A stretch of DNA of 64,000 bases from Caldifarciminota bacterium UBA3073 (GCA_002366725.1 DFBT01000095.1:1-64000), one strand, 5' to 3'; shown: positions 7,762 to 18,907, counted from the stretch's first letter. The notes: generated from the sequence alone by a model not told the origin. Program-made: numbers and translations.

Positions 7762-9087
7762 TTATCTTCTGTTCGAGAAGATACCTCCACCGAGCAGGAC
7801 TATCTTCTCCCTCCCCTCTTTCACCTTCTTCGTTGCATTTCTCGTGTCAATCACCAGCCTTGAATTCCGAACGATAAAGTCGTAGTCATAGGAAGAGTGG
7901 TCTGTTGTTATGAGTGTACAATCGAACTGCTTCAGTGTTTTCTCGTTTAACGGGAGGGCTCTGTAGGTGGAATCCCGCAGGTTTATCTTCTCAACGAACG
8001 GGTCCGAATAAGAAATTTTTGAAACCTTGTCCTCTAATGCCCTGATGATCTTCAGAGATGGTGAATCCCTCATATCGCTCACATCTCTCTTGAATGTTAC
8101 GCCGATGATGAGCACGCTGGCATTCTTTGGGCAGATACCTGTATTTGAGAGCGCAGATATGACGGTATTTACCACATAATATGGCATCCCCTCATTTGTC
8201 TCCGCAGATATTTCTATGAAGTTTGTGTGGAAGTCGTACTCTTTTGCCTTCCACGAAAGATAGTATGGATCTATGGGTATGCAGTGTCCACCGACACCCG
8301 GACCCGGATAAAAAGGCATAAATCCAAATGGTTTCGTTGCTGCGGCGTCTATGACTTCCCATATATTTATGCCCATCCTGTCGGCAAGCAGCGCAAATTC
8401 GTTGACGAGGGCTATGTTGACATTACGGAATGTGTTCTCGAGAAGCTTTGTAAATTCTGCCGCCTCGGAGGAGGATACCTTTTTGACCTTACCCACAACC
8501 TTTTCGTAGAGAAGATAGGCGAGTTCGGTTGAGGTCTCATCTATTCCTCCAACCACAACCGGTGTGTTGCCTATGGCGTACTTCTTGTTTCCCGGGTCTA
8601 CCCTCTCCGGGGAGAATGCGAGAAAGAAATCCTTACCCGCTTTCAATCCCGACTTCTCCAGTATCGGAAGGACAACTTCTCTTGTTGTCATGGGAAAGGT
8701 GGTGGACTTCAGTATGACGAGTTCATCGGGGTGAAGCACTCTGGAGAGTTTCTTTGATGTGGCAACAATATAGGAGATGTTGGGGACTTTGTTTTCATCA
8801 ACTGGTGTCGGCACGCATATCTGGACGACATCACAGTCCCTTATATTGTTGTAGTCAGTGCTTGCACGCACGAGTCCATTTTGTACAAGACCTCTCAGTT
8901 CACGGGAGGATGCATCCTGAATATAGCTTTCACCTCTGTTCACAGAATCCACCCTTCCCTTCTTTCTGTCAATTCCCACAACCCTGAATCCCTTTCTTGC
9001 AAACGCGCAGGCAAGAGGCAGTCCCACATAACCCAATCCAATTACACCCACAAGTGCCTTCTTGTTTTCTATCCTCTCCTTCAACAT
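7762..9087 (-). CDS. Nucleotide-sugar dehydrogenase (UDP-GlcNAc/UDP-Glc 6-dehydrogenase family)
   Basis: This NAD-dependent enzyme oxidises the C6 hydroxyl of a UDP-sugar to a uronic acid in two steps. It has 441 residues. The N-terminal Rossmann fold has GVIGLGYVGLPLACAFA. The active-site cysteine is in PGPGVGGHCIPIDPYYLSWK, and that wording is typical of the WbpA-like UDP-N-acetylhexosamine branch. A C-terminal UDP-binding domain (GVTFKRDVSDMRDSP) follows. It probably supplies an acidic sugar to the surface-polysaccharide pathway encoded at 19-36 kb, although it lies 10 kb outside that operon. Exact substrate is inferred. Confidence 0.92.
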   Translation of the reverse strand: MLKERIENKKALVGVIGLGYVGLPLACAFARKGFRVVGIDRKKGRVDSVNRGESYIQDASSRELRGLVQNGLVRASTDYNNIRDCDVVQICVPTPVDENKVPNISYIVATSKKLSRVLHPDELVILKSTTFPMTTREVVLPILEKSGLKAGKDFFLAFSPERVDPGNKKYAIGNTPVVVGGIDETSTELAYLLYEKVVGKVKKVSSSEAAEFTKLLENTFRNVNIALVNEFALLADRMGINIWEVIDAAATKPFGFMPFYPGPGVGGHCIPIDPYYLSWKAKEYDFHTNFIEISAETNEGMPYYVVNTVISALSNTGICPKNASVLIIGVTFKRDVSDMRDSPSLKIIRALEDKVSKISYSDPFVEKINLRDSTYRALPLNEKTLKQFDCTLITTDHSSYDYDFIVRNSRLVIDTRNATKKVKEGREKIVLLGGGIFSNRR

Positions 9088-9127
9088 ACACCCTCCATCT
9101 TTCTTTTTATGTAAAACTAACTACAGA

Positions 9128-9179
9128 GTTCACAGATTATGTCAGAAACAGCAATTAGGTTATTAGGTAATTAAGTAAT
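9128..9179 (+). repeat. Dispersed ~50-bp AT-rich repeat, copy 1
   Basis: This stretch (ACAGATTATGTCAGAAACAG, then a TTATTAGGTAATTAAGTAATT run) recurs at 16934-16992 with a few changes and in shortened form near 15403. The gap 9088-9368 holds only this and small palindromes. Confidence 0.65.
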
Positions 9180-9180
9180 T

Positions 9181-9199
9181 CCTGTCTACCGACAGGTAG
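9181..9199. repeat. Small palindrome, CCTGTCTACCGACAGGTAG type
   Basis: Inverted repeat of the dispersed REP-like family, here a diverged CCTGTC/GACAGG version. A larger relative, carrying CCATACGG and GGACCGGTAGGCAGG, lies at 9296-9334. Confidence 0.6.
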
Positions 9200-9368
9200 A
9201 AAAGAACACGCTTGAAAATGACGACCACACCCGATTACTTAATAACTTAATGGTTTATATCTTGTCCATACGGATCTTGAGATGCTAATCTTGCCTGCCT
9301 GCCCATACGGGTCCGCAGGGACCGGTAGGCAGGTGTTAATCTCGTGGTTTATTAAAGCACAACAGGAG

Positions 9369-9761
9369 TTATCTCTTTGAGAACTGGAATCTCTTTCTCG
9401 CCTTTGGATGTCCGTATTTCTTTCTCTCCACCTCTCTGGGGTCCCTGGTAAGCAACCCTTCTTTTTTAAGGGATGGTTTTAAGTCGGGTTCCAGTGCCAC
9501 GAGCGCCCTCGCTATTCCAAGTAAGATTGCCTCTGCCTGACCCCTTATACCACCACCCTCAACCTTTGCGCTTATATTGAATTTATCCATCGTGTCGGTA
9601 ACGCGCAGGGGAGATTTTGCATTGTATATCAGATCCTCTCTTCCCCCAAAGAACTCGGTGAGCTCTTTTCCGTTCACCATTATTTTCCCTTCTCCCTCGG
9701 TGAGTTTTACGCGGGCGGTTGCCCTCTTACGCCTCCCCGTCTTTAATAATACCTGTTCCAT
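9369..9761 (-). CDS. rpsI: 30S ribosomal protein S9
   Basis: S9 is a small-subunit protein whose C-terminal tail reaches the P site. It has 130 residues, normal length. Clear signatures are TGRRKRATARVKL near the start, VEGGGIRGQAEAILLGIARAL in the middle, and the basic ending KYGHPKARKRFQFSKR with the invariant final Lys-Arg. It lies 19 bases downstream of rplM in the usual rplM-rpsI order. Confidence 0.98.
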   Translation of the reverse strand: MEQVLLKTGRRKRATARVKLTEGEGKIMVNGKELTEFFGGREDLIYNAKSPLRVTDTMDKFNISAKVEGGGIRGQAEAILLGIARALVALEPDLKPSLKKEGLLTRDPREVERKKYGHPKARKRFQFSKR

Positions 9762-9780
9762 GTTCCCTCCATTAATGAAA

Positions 9781-10215
9781 TCAAAAAAGCACTAAATATT
9801 TTTCCGTTCCCCTGTTTGTCTGCTCCAGTTCTATTGGGTTTTGTGCCTTGTGGGGATGCTCGCTTCCCGGATAGACCTTCAGCTTCTTTATCATCTTCCT
9901 GCCAAGGGGCCCCTTTGGAAGCATCCCTTTGACGGCGTGGTGAATTATCTCCTCGGGTTTCTTCTTTCTCATCTCTTTCAAGGTGGTCTTCTTTAACCCT
10001 CCTGGGTATCCTGTGTATCTCGTGTATACCTTCTCTGTCTCTTTCTTCCCCGTAACCTTCACCTTGCTCGCATTTATACATATGACATAGTCTCCCATAT
10101 CCGCATTTGGAGTAAACTCTGGCTTATGTTTACCCCGCAATATTGTGGCGATCCTTGTTGCAAGTCTACCGAGTATCTTTCCATCTGCATCTATTATATA
10201 CCACTTCTTTTCCAT
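9781..10215 (-). CDS. rplM: 50S ribosomal protein L13
   Basis: L13 is a large-subunit protein needed early in assembly. It has 144 residues. The family opening [18 protein letters not shown] and the signature [21 protein letters not shown] are both present, ending HPHKAQNP. It is the first gene of the rplM-rpsI pair. The 207 bases upstream hold only repeats. Confidence 0.98.
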   Translation of the reverse strand: MEKKWYIIDADGKILGRLATRIATILRGKHKPEFTPNADMGDYVICINASKVKVTGKKETEKVYTRYTGYPGGLKKTTLKEMRKKKPEEIIHHAVKGMLPKGPLGRKMIKKLKVYPGSEHPHKAQNPIELEQTNRGTEKYLVLF

Positions 10216-10361
10216 AAAGCCCCCGTAACAAGATTAAAAATCAAAAATCAAAATGCAAAACTACTGAGGTAAAGGTCTAATTTCTAATGTCAAATGTCTA
10301 ATCAATGACTGACAGTTAGTCATTGGGTCATTGGTCTGTGGTCATTTGGTCATTAGAAATT

Positions 10362-10381
10362 CCTGCCTACCGGTAGGCAGG
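10362..10381. repeat. REP-like palindrome CCTGCCTACCGGTAGGCAGG
   Basis: A perfect 20-base palindrome in the gap between def and rplM. The rest of this gap (10216-10422) is AT-rich TCATTGGTC-type low-complexity sequence. Confidence 0.8.
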
Positions 10382-10422
10382 CGTCATTAGACATTTCATT
10401 TTGCATTTTCGAGTTGGTAGCT

Positions 10423-10929
10423 CTACTCCCTTCCCCTCACCTGGAATGCGGGCAGTGTGGGATTATAATTCATGTTGAATTTCAGTAGTGCCTCTTTAGA
10501 GAGAAAATCAATTATCAACTTCCCCTGTAGATGGTCGATTTCATGTTGTATCACCCTTGCAAGGAGGTCTTTCGCCTTGATGTGTATTTCTTTACCCTCT
10601 ATGTCGCAGCCTCTGATCTCAATAAGAAAGGGTCTTTTGATTTGGACTGATGCCCCCGGGATGGAGAGACAACCCTCCTCAAATATCTCTTTACCCTTAC
10701 TTTTGATGATTTCGGGATTAACTATGTATAGGGGACCCCGTCCAATATCGACCACAATAATTCTCTCTAAAATGCCGATTTGGGGAGCGGCGAGCCCTAT
10801 TCCGTCGAGCCTCTGCATAAACTCTGTCATTGAGGTAGCTATCTTCTGAAGTCTCTCGTCGAATGTCGACACGGGTTTGCTCTTCTCCCTCAATACATGG
10901 TCGGGATATATGCGTATCGTTAACTCCAT
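10423..10929 (-). CDS. def: Peptide deformylase
   Basis: This metalloenzyme removes the formyl group from the first methionine of new proteins. It has 168 residues from ATG 10929. All three family motifs are present: GIGLAAPQIG, EGCLSIPG (metal-binding cysteine) and QHEIDHLQGK (two metal-binding histidines and the catalytic glutamate). The frame is open ten codons further to 10959, but conserved similarity begins at MELTIRIYPD, so I chose 10929. Neighbouring gaps are repeats, so it may be transcribed alone. Confidence 0.95.
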   Translation of the reverse strand: MELTIRIYPDHVLREKSKPVSTFDERLQKIATSMTEFMQRLDGIGLAAPQIGILERIIVVDIGRGPLYIVNPEIIKSKGKEIFEEGCLSIPGASVQIKRPFLIEIRGCDIEGKEIHIKAKDLLARVIQHEIDHLQGKLIIDFLSKEALLKFNMNYNPTLPAFQVRGRE

Positions 10930-11158
10930 AAATGCATTTTTTACTGTAGATATAACCACGAAGACACAAAGAGCACAAAGACACCAAAACTAAGAATTGA
11001 AGATTGAAGATTTTAGATTGTAGATTGCAGTTCGTCATTAGTCCTTTATCCTTTTACCTTTTTCCTTTCCAGTGATTAGCGATGACCGATTACCGATTAT
11101 CCGCAGGTCACAGACTCGTCCGCAGGATCCGTATGGATATGAGATCCGTATGGACTGG

Positions 11159-12868
11159 TTACCGGTTTTGTGTAATACTTATCCCGAGTTCCTTCAGTTT
11201 TTCATCTTCTATCTCCGACGGGACATTCTCCATAAGGCCTGTACCGGTAAGTGTCTTCGGAAATGGAATCACCTCCTGGATCGAATTCTCTCCCGACAAT
11301 ATCATGAGAAGTCTGTCAAGTCCAATGGCTATCCCTCCGTGTGGTGGCGCACCATAGGTCAGAGCGGAGAGGAAGAATCCGAATTCTCTGTCCCTCTTCT
11401 CTTTACTCATACCACCTATCTCCATCATCTTTTCCTGCAGGACTCTGTCGTGGATTCTTATGCTGCCCGACCCGAGTTCCGTTCCATTGAGGACGAGGTC
11501 GTACTGTTTCCCGGTCACCTTCGAGGGGTCCACAAAATCATCGGTCTTTGGCATTGTGAATATGTGGTGGCAGGGCATCCAACCGCCCGTTTCCCCATCC
11601 CACTCAAAGAGCGGGAAATCAGTTACCCAGAGCAGCTTGTACTGCTCCTTTGGAGTTTCTCCCACGAGTATCTTATTCCTGACGGCACCGAGGGTCTCGA
11701 GACTTCTCTTCCAATCACCCGCACAGAAGAGTACGGTCTTCTCCCCGCTTATTGAGAGTGCAGATTTCAATTCGCCGGAGAGTTCCGGGGAAAAAAACTT
11801 TGCAACATTACCCGACAGGGTCTCCCTAAATGACAGATACGAGATTTTGCTGTTGTAGTATTTGAGAGCGAACTCCGAAAGTTCATCGATGTTCTTCCTT
11901 GTGAGTGGGGGGACAGTTATAGCCTTTATGAACTTTGCCTCTTTGAAGATTCTGAACTCACTCTTTTTTGCTATGTCTGTAACATCGGATATATATACAT
12001 CAAACCTCGCATCGGGCTTGTCACTTCCGTATTTCTCCATGGCATTTCTGTATGTGAGTCTCTCGAAGGGAGCCCTTATTTTTATACCGAGAATATTTTC
12101 AAAGACAGCACTTATCATCCCCTCCACAAGATTCATAATATCATCTTCATCCACAAAACTCGCTTCGAGGTCTATCTGTGTATGCTCTGGCTGGCGGTCG
12201 GCTCGCTGGTCCTCGTCTCTGAAACATCGAGCAAATTGAAAGTATCTGTCAACGCCCGCGATCATCAATAGTTGTTTATAAATTTGAGGTGACTGGGCAA
12301 GTGAATAGAATTTGCCGTTAAAATTTCTCGAGGGCACCACGAAATTTCTTGCCCCCTCTGTGGTTGTGAGCGTGAGATACGGGGTTTCTATTTCGAGAAA
12401 ATTCCTCTCTGACAGATAGGTCCTCACGGTGTTAATGAGTTGCGACCTCATCAGGAGTTTTTTCTGCATCGATGGTCTGCGGAGGTCAAGATATCTATAC
12501 TTCATCCTCAGCTCATCCTTTGCCGTTATGGGGTCCTTTATCACAAAAGGTGGAACATCGGAGGGGGAAAGAAGTTTCATTTGAGATGCCACCACCTCGA
12601 TCCCGCCGGTGTCGAGAGACAGATTTCGCATGCCAGAAGGCCTCTCTCTGACCATTCCCTCAACTTGCACCACATATTCTCCGCCAAATTCACTCGCCTT
12701 TTCTATAAGTTCTGTATTCGCTAAAACCACCTGTGTTACGCCGTATCTATCTCTCAGGGAGATAAAGACCATCTTGCCGTGGTCCCTTATTGCGTCTATC
12801 CATCCCTGGAGTGTCACATTCTCTCCGGAATTTTTCTCTCTCAGTTCTCCGCAGGTATGTGTGCGCAT
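11159..12868 (-). CDS. aspS: Aspartyl-tRNA synthetase
   Basis: This class II synthetase charges tRNA-Asp (or tRNA-Asp and tRNA-Asn in the non-discriminating form). It has 569 residues. The N-terminal OB-fold anticodon domain (GWIDAIRDHGKMVFISLRDR) comes first. Class II motif 2 is FARCFRDEDQRADRQPEHTQ. A bacterial GAD insertion lies in the middle, and motif 3 is GGIAIGLDRLLMIL. Whether it also makes Asp-tRNA-Asn cannot be judged here. The upstream gap (12869-13022) holds CGCAGATTAACGCAGAT-type repeats. Confidence 0.97.
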   Translation of the reverse strand: MRTHTCGELREKNSGENVTLQGWIDAIRDHGKMVFISLRDRYGVTQVVLANTELIEKASEFGGEYVVQVEGMVRERPSGMRNLSLDTGGIEVVASQMKLLSPSDVPPFVIKDPITAKDELRMKYRYLDLRRPSMQKKLLMRSQLINTVRTYLSERNFLEIETPYLTLTTTEGARNFVVPSRNFNGKFYSLAQSPQIYKQLLMIAGVDRYFQFARCFRDEDQRADRQPEHTQIDLEASFVDEDDIMNLVEGMISAVFENILGIKIRAPFERLTYRNAMEKYGSDKPDARFDVYISDVTDIAKKSEFRIFKEAKFIKAITVPPLTRKNIDELSEFALKYYNSKISYLSFRETLSGNVAKFFSPELSGELKSALSISGEKTVLFCAGDWKRSLETLGAVRNKILVGETPKEQYKLLWVTDFPLFEWDGETGGWMPCHHIFTMPKTDDFVDPSKVTGKQYDLVLNGTELGSGSIRIHDRVLQEKMMEIGGMSKEKRDREFGFFLSALTYGAPPHGGIAIGLDRLLMILSGENSIQEVIPFPKTLTGTGLMENVPSEIEDEKLKELGISITQNR

Positions 12869-13022
12869 AATAAGCTAAAAAATGGACGCAGATTAACGCA
12901 GATGTAATAAAAAGTTTACTCGTTGGAATTTAAATAATCAGCGTCCCAGAACAGGTCTTTGAAATAAAAAAATCTGTTTTTTATCCGCGTAGATCGGCGT
13001 CCCCAAAAAATGACTTCAATAT

Positions 13023-13454
13023 TTACCTATCGAGGTCCTTAATGAGTTCAACGAGTTCTTCAACTGAAGCGACATTCAGTACTTGTGACCGGAATTCCTC
13101 TGTATTGGCCAACCTTATGAGACGAACAAGTATCTCTGTATATTTTTTCCTTTCGTGTTCGGGGAAAATAAGTAGCCATATTATCTTTACCGGTTTACGG
13201 TCGAGTGTCCCGAACTCTATACCACCCCGGGAGAGTCCAAGCGAAAGTGTTGCCTCTTTTACTTCTTTTCCCAGGTATCTTGGAATGGCAACACCACATC
13301 CTATTCCCGTGGGAAACTCTCTCTCCCGTGCATATATCCTCTGAAGCACGGGCGGGGGCTGGTCCGTGGTCTCAAAGAGCTCCTTCACGGCCTGTCGTTT
13401 TTCACGCGACCTCAAGTGGTTCTTGAATCTTCCTTTCAAATAATTCTCTATCAT
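13023..13454 (-). CDS. PTS EIIA-like (fructose/nitrogen type) protein lacking the phosphohistidine
   Basis: This 143-residue protein has the PTS_EIIA_2 fold signature. In family members the phosphorylated histidine sits in a TGIGxGxAIPH motif. Here the sequence reads TGIGCGVAIPRYLGK: the histidine is an arginine (codon AGA). The following SLGLSRGGIEFGTLDRKPVKIIWLLI segment is normal, so the rest of the fold seems intact. It cannot act as a phosphocarrier by the usual route and may be regulatory. A second paralogue at 54679-55125 keeps the histidine. It lies between hslU and aspS. Confidence 0.88.
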   Translation of the reverse strand: MIENYLKGRFKNHLRSREKRQAVKELFETTDQPPPVLQRIYAREREFPTGIGCGVAIPRYLGKEVKEATLSLGLSRGGIEFGTLDRKPVKIIWLLIFPEHERKKYTEILVRLIRLANTEEFRSQVLNVASVEELVELIKDLDR

Positions 13455-13508
13455 TATAGATACCTGGGATTGAAAATGCGGAAGAGTCCCGCCATTTTGC
13501 TTCTCTTT

Positions 13509-14825
13509 TTACAGGATATACCTTGCAATGTCCACGTTCTTAACGATGTCTTTCAATCTCTCTCTCACATCATTTTCTTCAATGTGTACCTTTTTTATGC
13601 CTCTCTTTGGAACTTTATATAACCAATCCTCCATCAGTGCGAACATTATTGTGTGTAACCTCCTTGCGCCTATATCATCGGTGGTCTCGTTCACTTTTGC
13701 GGCGTATTCTGCGATCGCATCTATTGCCATTTCGTCAAACGACATATCGACCTTCTCGGTCTTAAAAAGTGCAATGTATTGTTTTATCAGGGCGTTTTCT
13801 GGTTCTGTAAGAATTCTTTTGAAATCTTCCTTTTTCAGTCGGGCGAGTTCAACCCTTATGGGAAATCTTCCCTGAAGTTCGGGGATTAGATCGGATGGCT
13901 TCGACGAGGTGAATGCACCCGCCGCTATGAACAATATGTGGTCTGTCCTTACCATTCCGTACTTCGTTGTAACATTGCATCCCTCAACAATTGGCAGAAG
14001 GTCCCTTTGAACACCCGCTCTGGAGACATCGGGGCCACCTCTGCCGTCTGCGCCCACGATTTTATCGAGCTCATCTATGAATATTATACCCGAGTTTTCC
14101 ATATTCTCCTTTGCCTCGCTTATCACCTCTTCCATATCGACAAGTTTCTGCGCCTCTTCCTGTGCGAGGATTTCTTTTGCCTCGTTGACCTTGATTCTCT
14201 TCGTCTTGTGCTTTTTGGGGGCGATGGACGACATCATATCCTGAATATCGGTATTGATCTCCTCCATACCCATGGGACCGAATATCTCTATAAGGGGAAA
14301 TGATTGGACATATACGGGAACATTAACAAACCTATCCTTGAGTGCGCCCTTACGCAATAATTTTCGCAGCTTATCACGCGATTCCTTCTGTTTTTCCTTA
14401 TTCTCCCCCGGTAGAAGCAAGTCCAGCAACCTTTCTTCTCCCCGTTCTCTCGCTCGTTCCGCCACCTCGATCTGCCTTCGAGCCTTCACCATATTCACGG
14501 ATATATTCATGAGGTCTCTCACCATGGCTTCCACATCCCTTCCAACATATCCCACCTCGGTATATTTTGACGCCTCGACCTTCATAAACGGTGCGTTGAC
14601 GAGCCTCGCAATTCTTCTCGCTATCTCCGTTTTTCCAACACCCGTCGGACCAATGAGTATCAGGTTGTTTGGGAGTATCTCTTCTCTCATGAGGCCCTTC
14701 ACCCTCTGTCGCCTCCACCTGTTGCGGATTGCTATTGCAATAGCACGTTTTGCTTCGCTCTGACCGATGATATGTCGGTCGAGTTCCTTTACTATCTCCT
14801 TTGGTTTTAGTTCTCTTTTGTTCAC
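13509..14825 (-). CDS. hslU: ATP-dependent protease ATPase subunit HslU
   Basis: HslU unfolds proteins and feeds them to the HslV peptidase. It has 438 residues. Walker A is [15 protein letters not shown], Walker B is [12 protein letters not shown], and the [15 protein letters not shown] pore segment is present. The intermediate domain (about 110-240) carries acidic and basic coiled stretches. The C-terminus ([12 protein letters not shown]) keeps the hydrophobic tail that docks into HslV. Its ATG overlaps the hslV stop by 4 bases, so translation is coupled. Confidence 0.97.
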   Translation of the reverse strand: MNKRELKPKEIVKELDRHIIGQSEAKRAIAIAIRNRWRRQRVKGLMREEILPNNLILIGPTGVGKTEIARRIARLVNAPFMKVEASKYTEVGYVGRDVEAMVRDLMNISVNMVKARRQIEVAERARERGEERLLDLLLPGENKEKQKESRDKLRKLLRKGALKDRFVNVPVYVQSFPLIEIFGPMGMEEINTDIQDMMSSIAPKKHKTKRIKVNEAKEILAQEEAQKLVDMEEVISEAKENMENSGIIFIDELDKIVGADGRGGPDVSRAGVQRDLLPIVEGCNVTTKYGMVRTDHILFIAAGAFTSSKPSDLIPELQGRFPIRVELARLKKEDFKRILTEPENALIKQYIALFKTEKVDMSFDEMAIDAIAEYAAKVNETTDDIGARRLHTIMFALMEDWLYKVPKRGIKKVHIEENDVRERLKDIVKNVDIARYIL

Positions 14826-15349
14826 AACGTTTCCACCCTTATGTTGTCATTTGTGTACACACATATAGACGAGGCTGTTCTTATGGATTCCTCCACGATC
14901 TCCTTTGCGGAGAGATTCGTGTATTTTATCAGAGCCCTTGCCGCCGCAAGCGCATAAGGTCCTCCAGAGCCTATTGCAACTATGCCGTCGTCGGGCTCGA
15001 TCACATCCCCGGAGCCCGAGATGAGAAATGCTGAGTCCTTATCCAATACCACCAACAGCGCATCGAGCCTTCTCAGAACCTTGTCAGTCCTCCAGTCCTT
15101 TGCGAGATTCACGACAGATTTCTGCAGATTACCGTGCGATTCCTCCAGTTTCTTCTCAAACCTTTCAAACAATGTAATTGCATCGGCAACACCGCCAGCG
15201 AACCCCGCCAGGATTTTGTCCTCATAGAGTTTTCTTATCTTATTCGCTCCGTGTTTCACTATCGTCTTCTCAAGCGTGACCTGCCCGTCTCCGCCGATGG
15301 CTGCCTCACCTTTACGGCACACACCTATTATGGTTGTAGATAGAAACAT
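14822..15349 (-). CDS. hslV: ATP-dependent protease peptidase subunit HslV
   Basis: HslV is a threonine peptidase related to proteasome beta subunits. It has 175 residues. The catalytic N-terminal threonine is exposed by removal of a short MFLS propeptide, giving [20 protein letters not shown]. The lysine in [11 protein letters not shown] and the [20 protein letters not shown] loop are typical. It overlaps hslU by 4 bases. The upstream gap (15350-15487) is a run of TCTGTGGTC-type repeats. Confidence 0.97.
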   Translation of the reverse strand: MFLSTTIIGVCRKGEAAIGGDGQVTLEKTIVKHGANKIRKLYEDKILAGFAGGVADAITLFERFEKKLEESHGNLQKSVVNLAKDWRTDKVLRRLDALLVVLDKDSAFLISGSGDVIEPDDGIVAIGSGGPYALAAARALIKYTNLSAKEIVEESIRTASSICVYTNDNIRVETL

Positions 15350-15487
15350 AATAAAATGTCTAATTTCTAATGCCGAATGTCTAATCGATGCCTAATTGTT
15401 AGTTATTGAGTAATTAACTAATTAAGTCTCCAGTCTGTGGTCTTTGGTCTGTAGTCTGTGGTCTGTAGTCTGTGGTCTGTAGTCATT

Positions 15488-16921
<1,434 letters not shown>

Positions 16922-16933
16922 TTATGCGTTAGC

Positions 16934-16992
16934 CACAGATTTCACAGATTATATCAAAAACAGTAATTGGGTTATTGGGTAATTAAGTAATT
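16934..16992 (+). repeat. Dispersed ~50-bp AT-rich repeat, copy 2
   Basis: Matches 9128-9179: a CACAGATT...CAAAAACAG start and an ATTGGGTAATTAAGTAATT core. It is followed by TCTGTGGTC-type tandem words (17000-17036), also seen at 15432-15484. Confidence 0.65.
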
Positions 16993-17068
16993 AAATCTCC
17001 GGTCTTTAGTCTGTGGTCTTCGGTCTGTAGTCCTTTTATTTCACATTTTGACTTTTGCAATGTGTGTC

Positions 17069-18031
17069 CTATCCTCCCAGGATATAGAATTCTATTCTTC
17101 TGTTCTGTGTCCTTCCTTCCTCTGTATCATTTCTCGCCGTGGGCTTGGTCTCTCCGTATCCAGATGTCCTCAGCCTCGAAGGTTCTATCCCCATTTTTAT
17201 AAAAAAGTTCATAACGGACTCTGCCCTTGCCCGGGAGAGTGCGAGATTTGTCTCCGCAGAGCCCACATTGTCCGTGTGTCCCCGTATCTCCATCTTTATA
17301 TTTGGGTACTCCCTCAGGAGTTTGAGTCCTTCGTTCAAGACCGGGTAATACATAGAATCTATATCCGCACTGCCCTCGGCAAAGTATATACCTCGCACGC
17401 TGATCTTCTCATACTGTTTTAGAAGATAAAAGTCCTTGAGGAGTATCTCCCCGTCTTTTAGCAATACGGGCGTCGCATAGGGGATGTAGCCCTCGGCGTT
17501 TATCTTAACGATGTAAGTATCTGGCGGTAATTTTAATTTAAATACACCGGTCTCGTCAGTAAGAAATGGTACTACATCTGTCTCGGGAAAGGAGATTTCG
17601 GCAACAATGGGTATTTTACTCATCCTATCAATAACCTTTCCCGCGATTTGCGCCATCGGAATGTGCACCTTTTCAAGTTCAAAACTGACGAGTAGTTCCT
17701 GCTCAGGTTCGATGACCACATTTCGAGCCTGCGGTATATACCCCTCGCTGGACGCCCTCATTATGAAACTGCCGGGTGTCGGTTGTATACTATAGTTCCC
17801 CATTGTATCTGTTTTTATCACCGTATCGGCGAGTATTATCGTGGAGGTGAGCGGTTCCCTCGTCTCCGCATCTACAACTATTCCCGATATGATGGGCGGT
17901 AAAGGGGGATGCCGATAGAATGAGAATCCTCGTGCACAGGATAGATTGAAGGACCACGATGGAGTGACCCTTTCGCCGACCGAGATGTATGGAGGACTCG
18001 TACCTTTTAGTCTCTTTATCAACGTGACCAT
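17069..18031 (-). CDS. OmpA-type C-terminal part of a frameshifted outer-membrane protein
   Basis: This frame encodes the 3' half of a larger gene. From about residue 50 there is a carboxypeptidase-regulatory-like beta domain (ISGIVVDAETREPLTSTIIL), then a second (IAGKVIDRMSKIPIVAEISF). An OmpA peptidoglycan-binding domain follows, with GHTDNVGSAETNLALSRARA and GYGETKPTARNDTEEGRTQN, ending RRIEFYIL. OmpA domains anchor the outer membrane to peptidoglycan. The first residues (MVTLIKR) lack a signal peptide because the true N-terminus is in the other frame at 18839. The break maps to an A run (complement of 18005-18008): one extra base there accounts for it. Confidence 0.85.
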   Translation of the reverse strand: MVTLIKRLKGTSPPYISVGERVTPSWSFNLSCARGFSFYRHPPLPPIISGIVVDAETREPLTSTIILADTVIKTDTMGNYSIQPTPGSFIMRASSEGYIPQARNVVIEPEQELLVSFELEKVHIPMAQIAGKVIDRMSKIPIVAEISFPETDVVPFLTDETGVFKLKLPPDTYIVKINAEGYIPYATPVLLKDGEILLKDFYLLKQYEKISVRGIYFAEGSADIDSMYYPVLNEGLKLLREYPNIKMEIRGHTDNVGSAETNLALSRARAESVMNFFIKMGIEPSRLRTSGYGETKPTARNDTEEGRTQNRRIEFYILGG

Positions 18032-18839
18032 CTATCCTGAAGTTCAATGCGAGATTTGCAGATGCCCCATTTTTACTTCCTATCTTTACTCCCGGGGTGA
18101 GGTAAAAAAGCCGAGGACCAACAGTTTTGTCTCCTTGCTCACTTCCACTCATCTCGATGTAGGGAATAAAATTTTCATATAGGAAACCCAGGCCAAATCC
18201 GTATGACAGCGTGTTGCCTTTCCTGTCTTTATTGTGGGTAAAATAACCGATATTTCCATCAAATTCAACGGGGATGTCTGTGCGTGTCGTATACGAAAGC
18301 AAGAATTTTCCTCCACAGTTGAATTCTCCGGTGGTAAAGTATCTGTCCCTACCGCCTTGCCCCGTGTAAAAACCAAATACGGTGTCGGGATAGCTTCCCT
18401 TTGGCTTCGTTCCCGTCGGTATGGATATAGAAGGGAACAATCCCATACACCATCCCCCGTTTTGTTTTCTCCGAAAGACAGAGGGGGTGAGCTTCACGCC
18501 GATTTCAAGGTCTCCCAGACCGTGTGAGAGATAGTTTTGGTTGTTCGTTGAATCCAGTGCATCCGCCATATATCTTGAGAATAGATTTAGGCAAAGCCAG
18601 TCAGTGAACGCAAATCCAAATCCCACACCGAAATCAGCAGTTGCCCAGAAGTTCTCGTTTCTGTCACCCCCAACGCTTCCGTATACATCAGAGACGAAGT
18701 TCAGATGTCCCGTACCGTCATTGGTTGCAGATATGATGTTATTAAATCCCTTTACTCCTTTTCTCGTAGGCTGGGAATAGAGAAATAATGGTACACAGAA
18801 TGCAATTGTTATAATTAAAATCTGTATAATTTTCAACAT
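17790..18839 (-). CDS. Outer-membrane beta-barrel N-terminal part of a frameshifted OmpA-type protein
   Basis: This is the 5' half of the gene whose 3' half is the OmpA-domain frame. A clear signal peptide (IIQILIITIAFCVPLFLYSQ) precedes a barrel rich in alternating aromatic strands to about residue 283 (SANLALNFRIDGHVD). After KETKR the frame becomes basic and cysteine-rich (HIGNSCRCGDEGTAHLHD), meaningless sequence that shadows the beta domain in the other frame. Joining the frames at 18005-18008 would give an intact barrel, linker and OmpA protein of about 590 residues. A consensus promoter lies at 18879-18907. Confidence 0.8.
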   Translation of the reverse strand: MLKIIQILIITIAFCVPLFLYSQPTRKGVKGFNNIISATNDGTGHLNFVSDVYGSVGGDRNENFWATADFGVGFGFAFTDWLCLNLFSRYMADALDSTNNQNYLSHGLGDLEIGVKLTPSVFRRKQNGGWCMGLFPSISIPTGTKPKGSYPDTVFGFYTGQGGRDRYFTTGEFNCGGKFLLSYTTRTDIPVEFDGNIGYFTHNKDRKGNTLSYGFGLGFLYENFIPYIEMSGSEQGDKTVGPRLFYLTPGVKIGSKNGASANLALNFRIDGHVDKETKRYESSIHLGRRKGHSIVVLQSILCTRILILSASPFTAHHIGNSCRCGDEGTAHLHDNTRRYGDKNRYNGEL

Positions 18840-18878
18840 AGTTTAACGGGTGAACTTGTGTGCATCAATTGGTATATA

Positions 18879-18907
18879 AGTATACAACAAAAGTTGCATT
18901 TTGTCAA
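18879..18907 (-). promoter_or_regulatory. Sigma-70 promoter for the OmpA-type gene
   Basis: On the minus strand TTGACA (18902-18907) and TATACT (18879-18884) are separated by exactly 17 bases. It faces the beta-barrel gene starting at 18839, giving a leader of about 35 nt. Confidence 0.75.
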
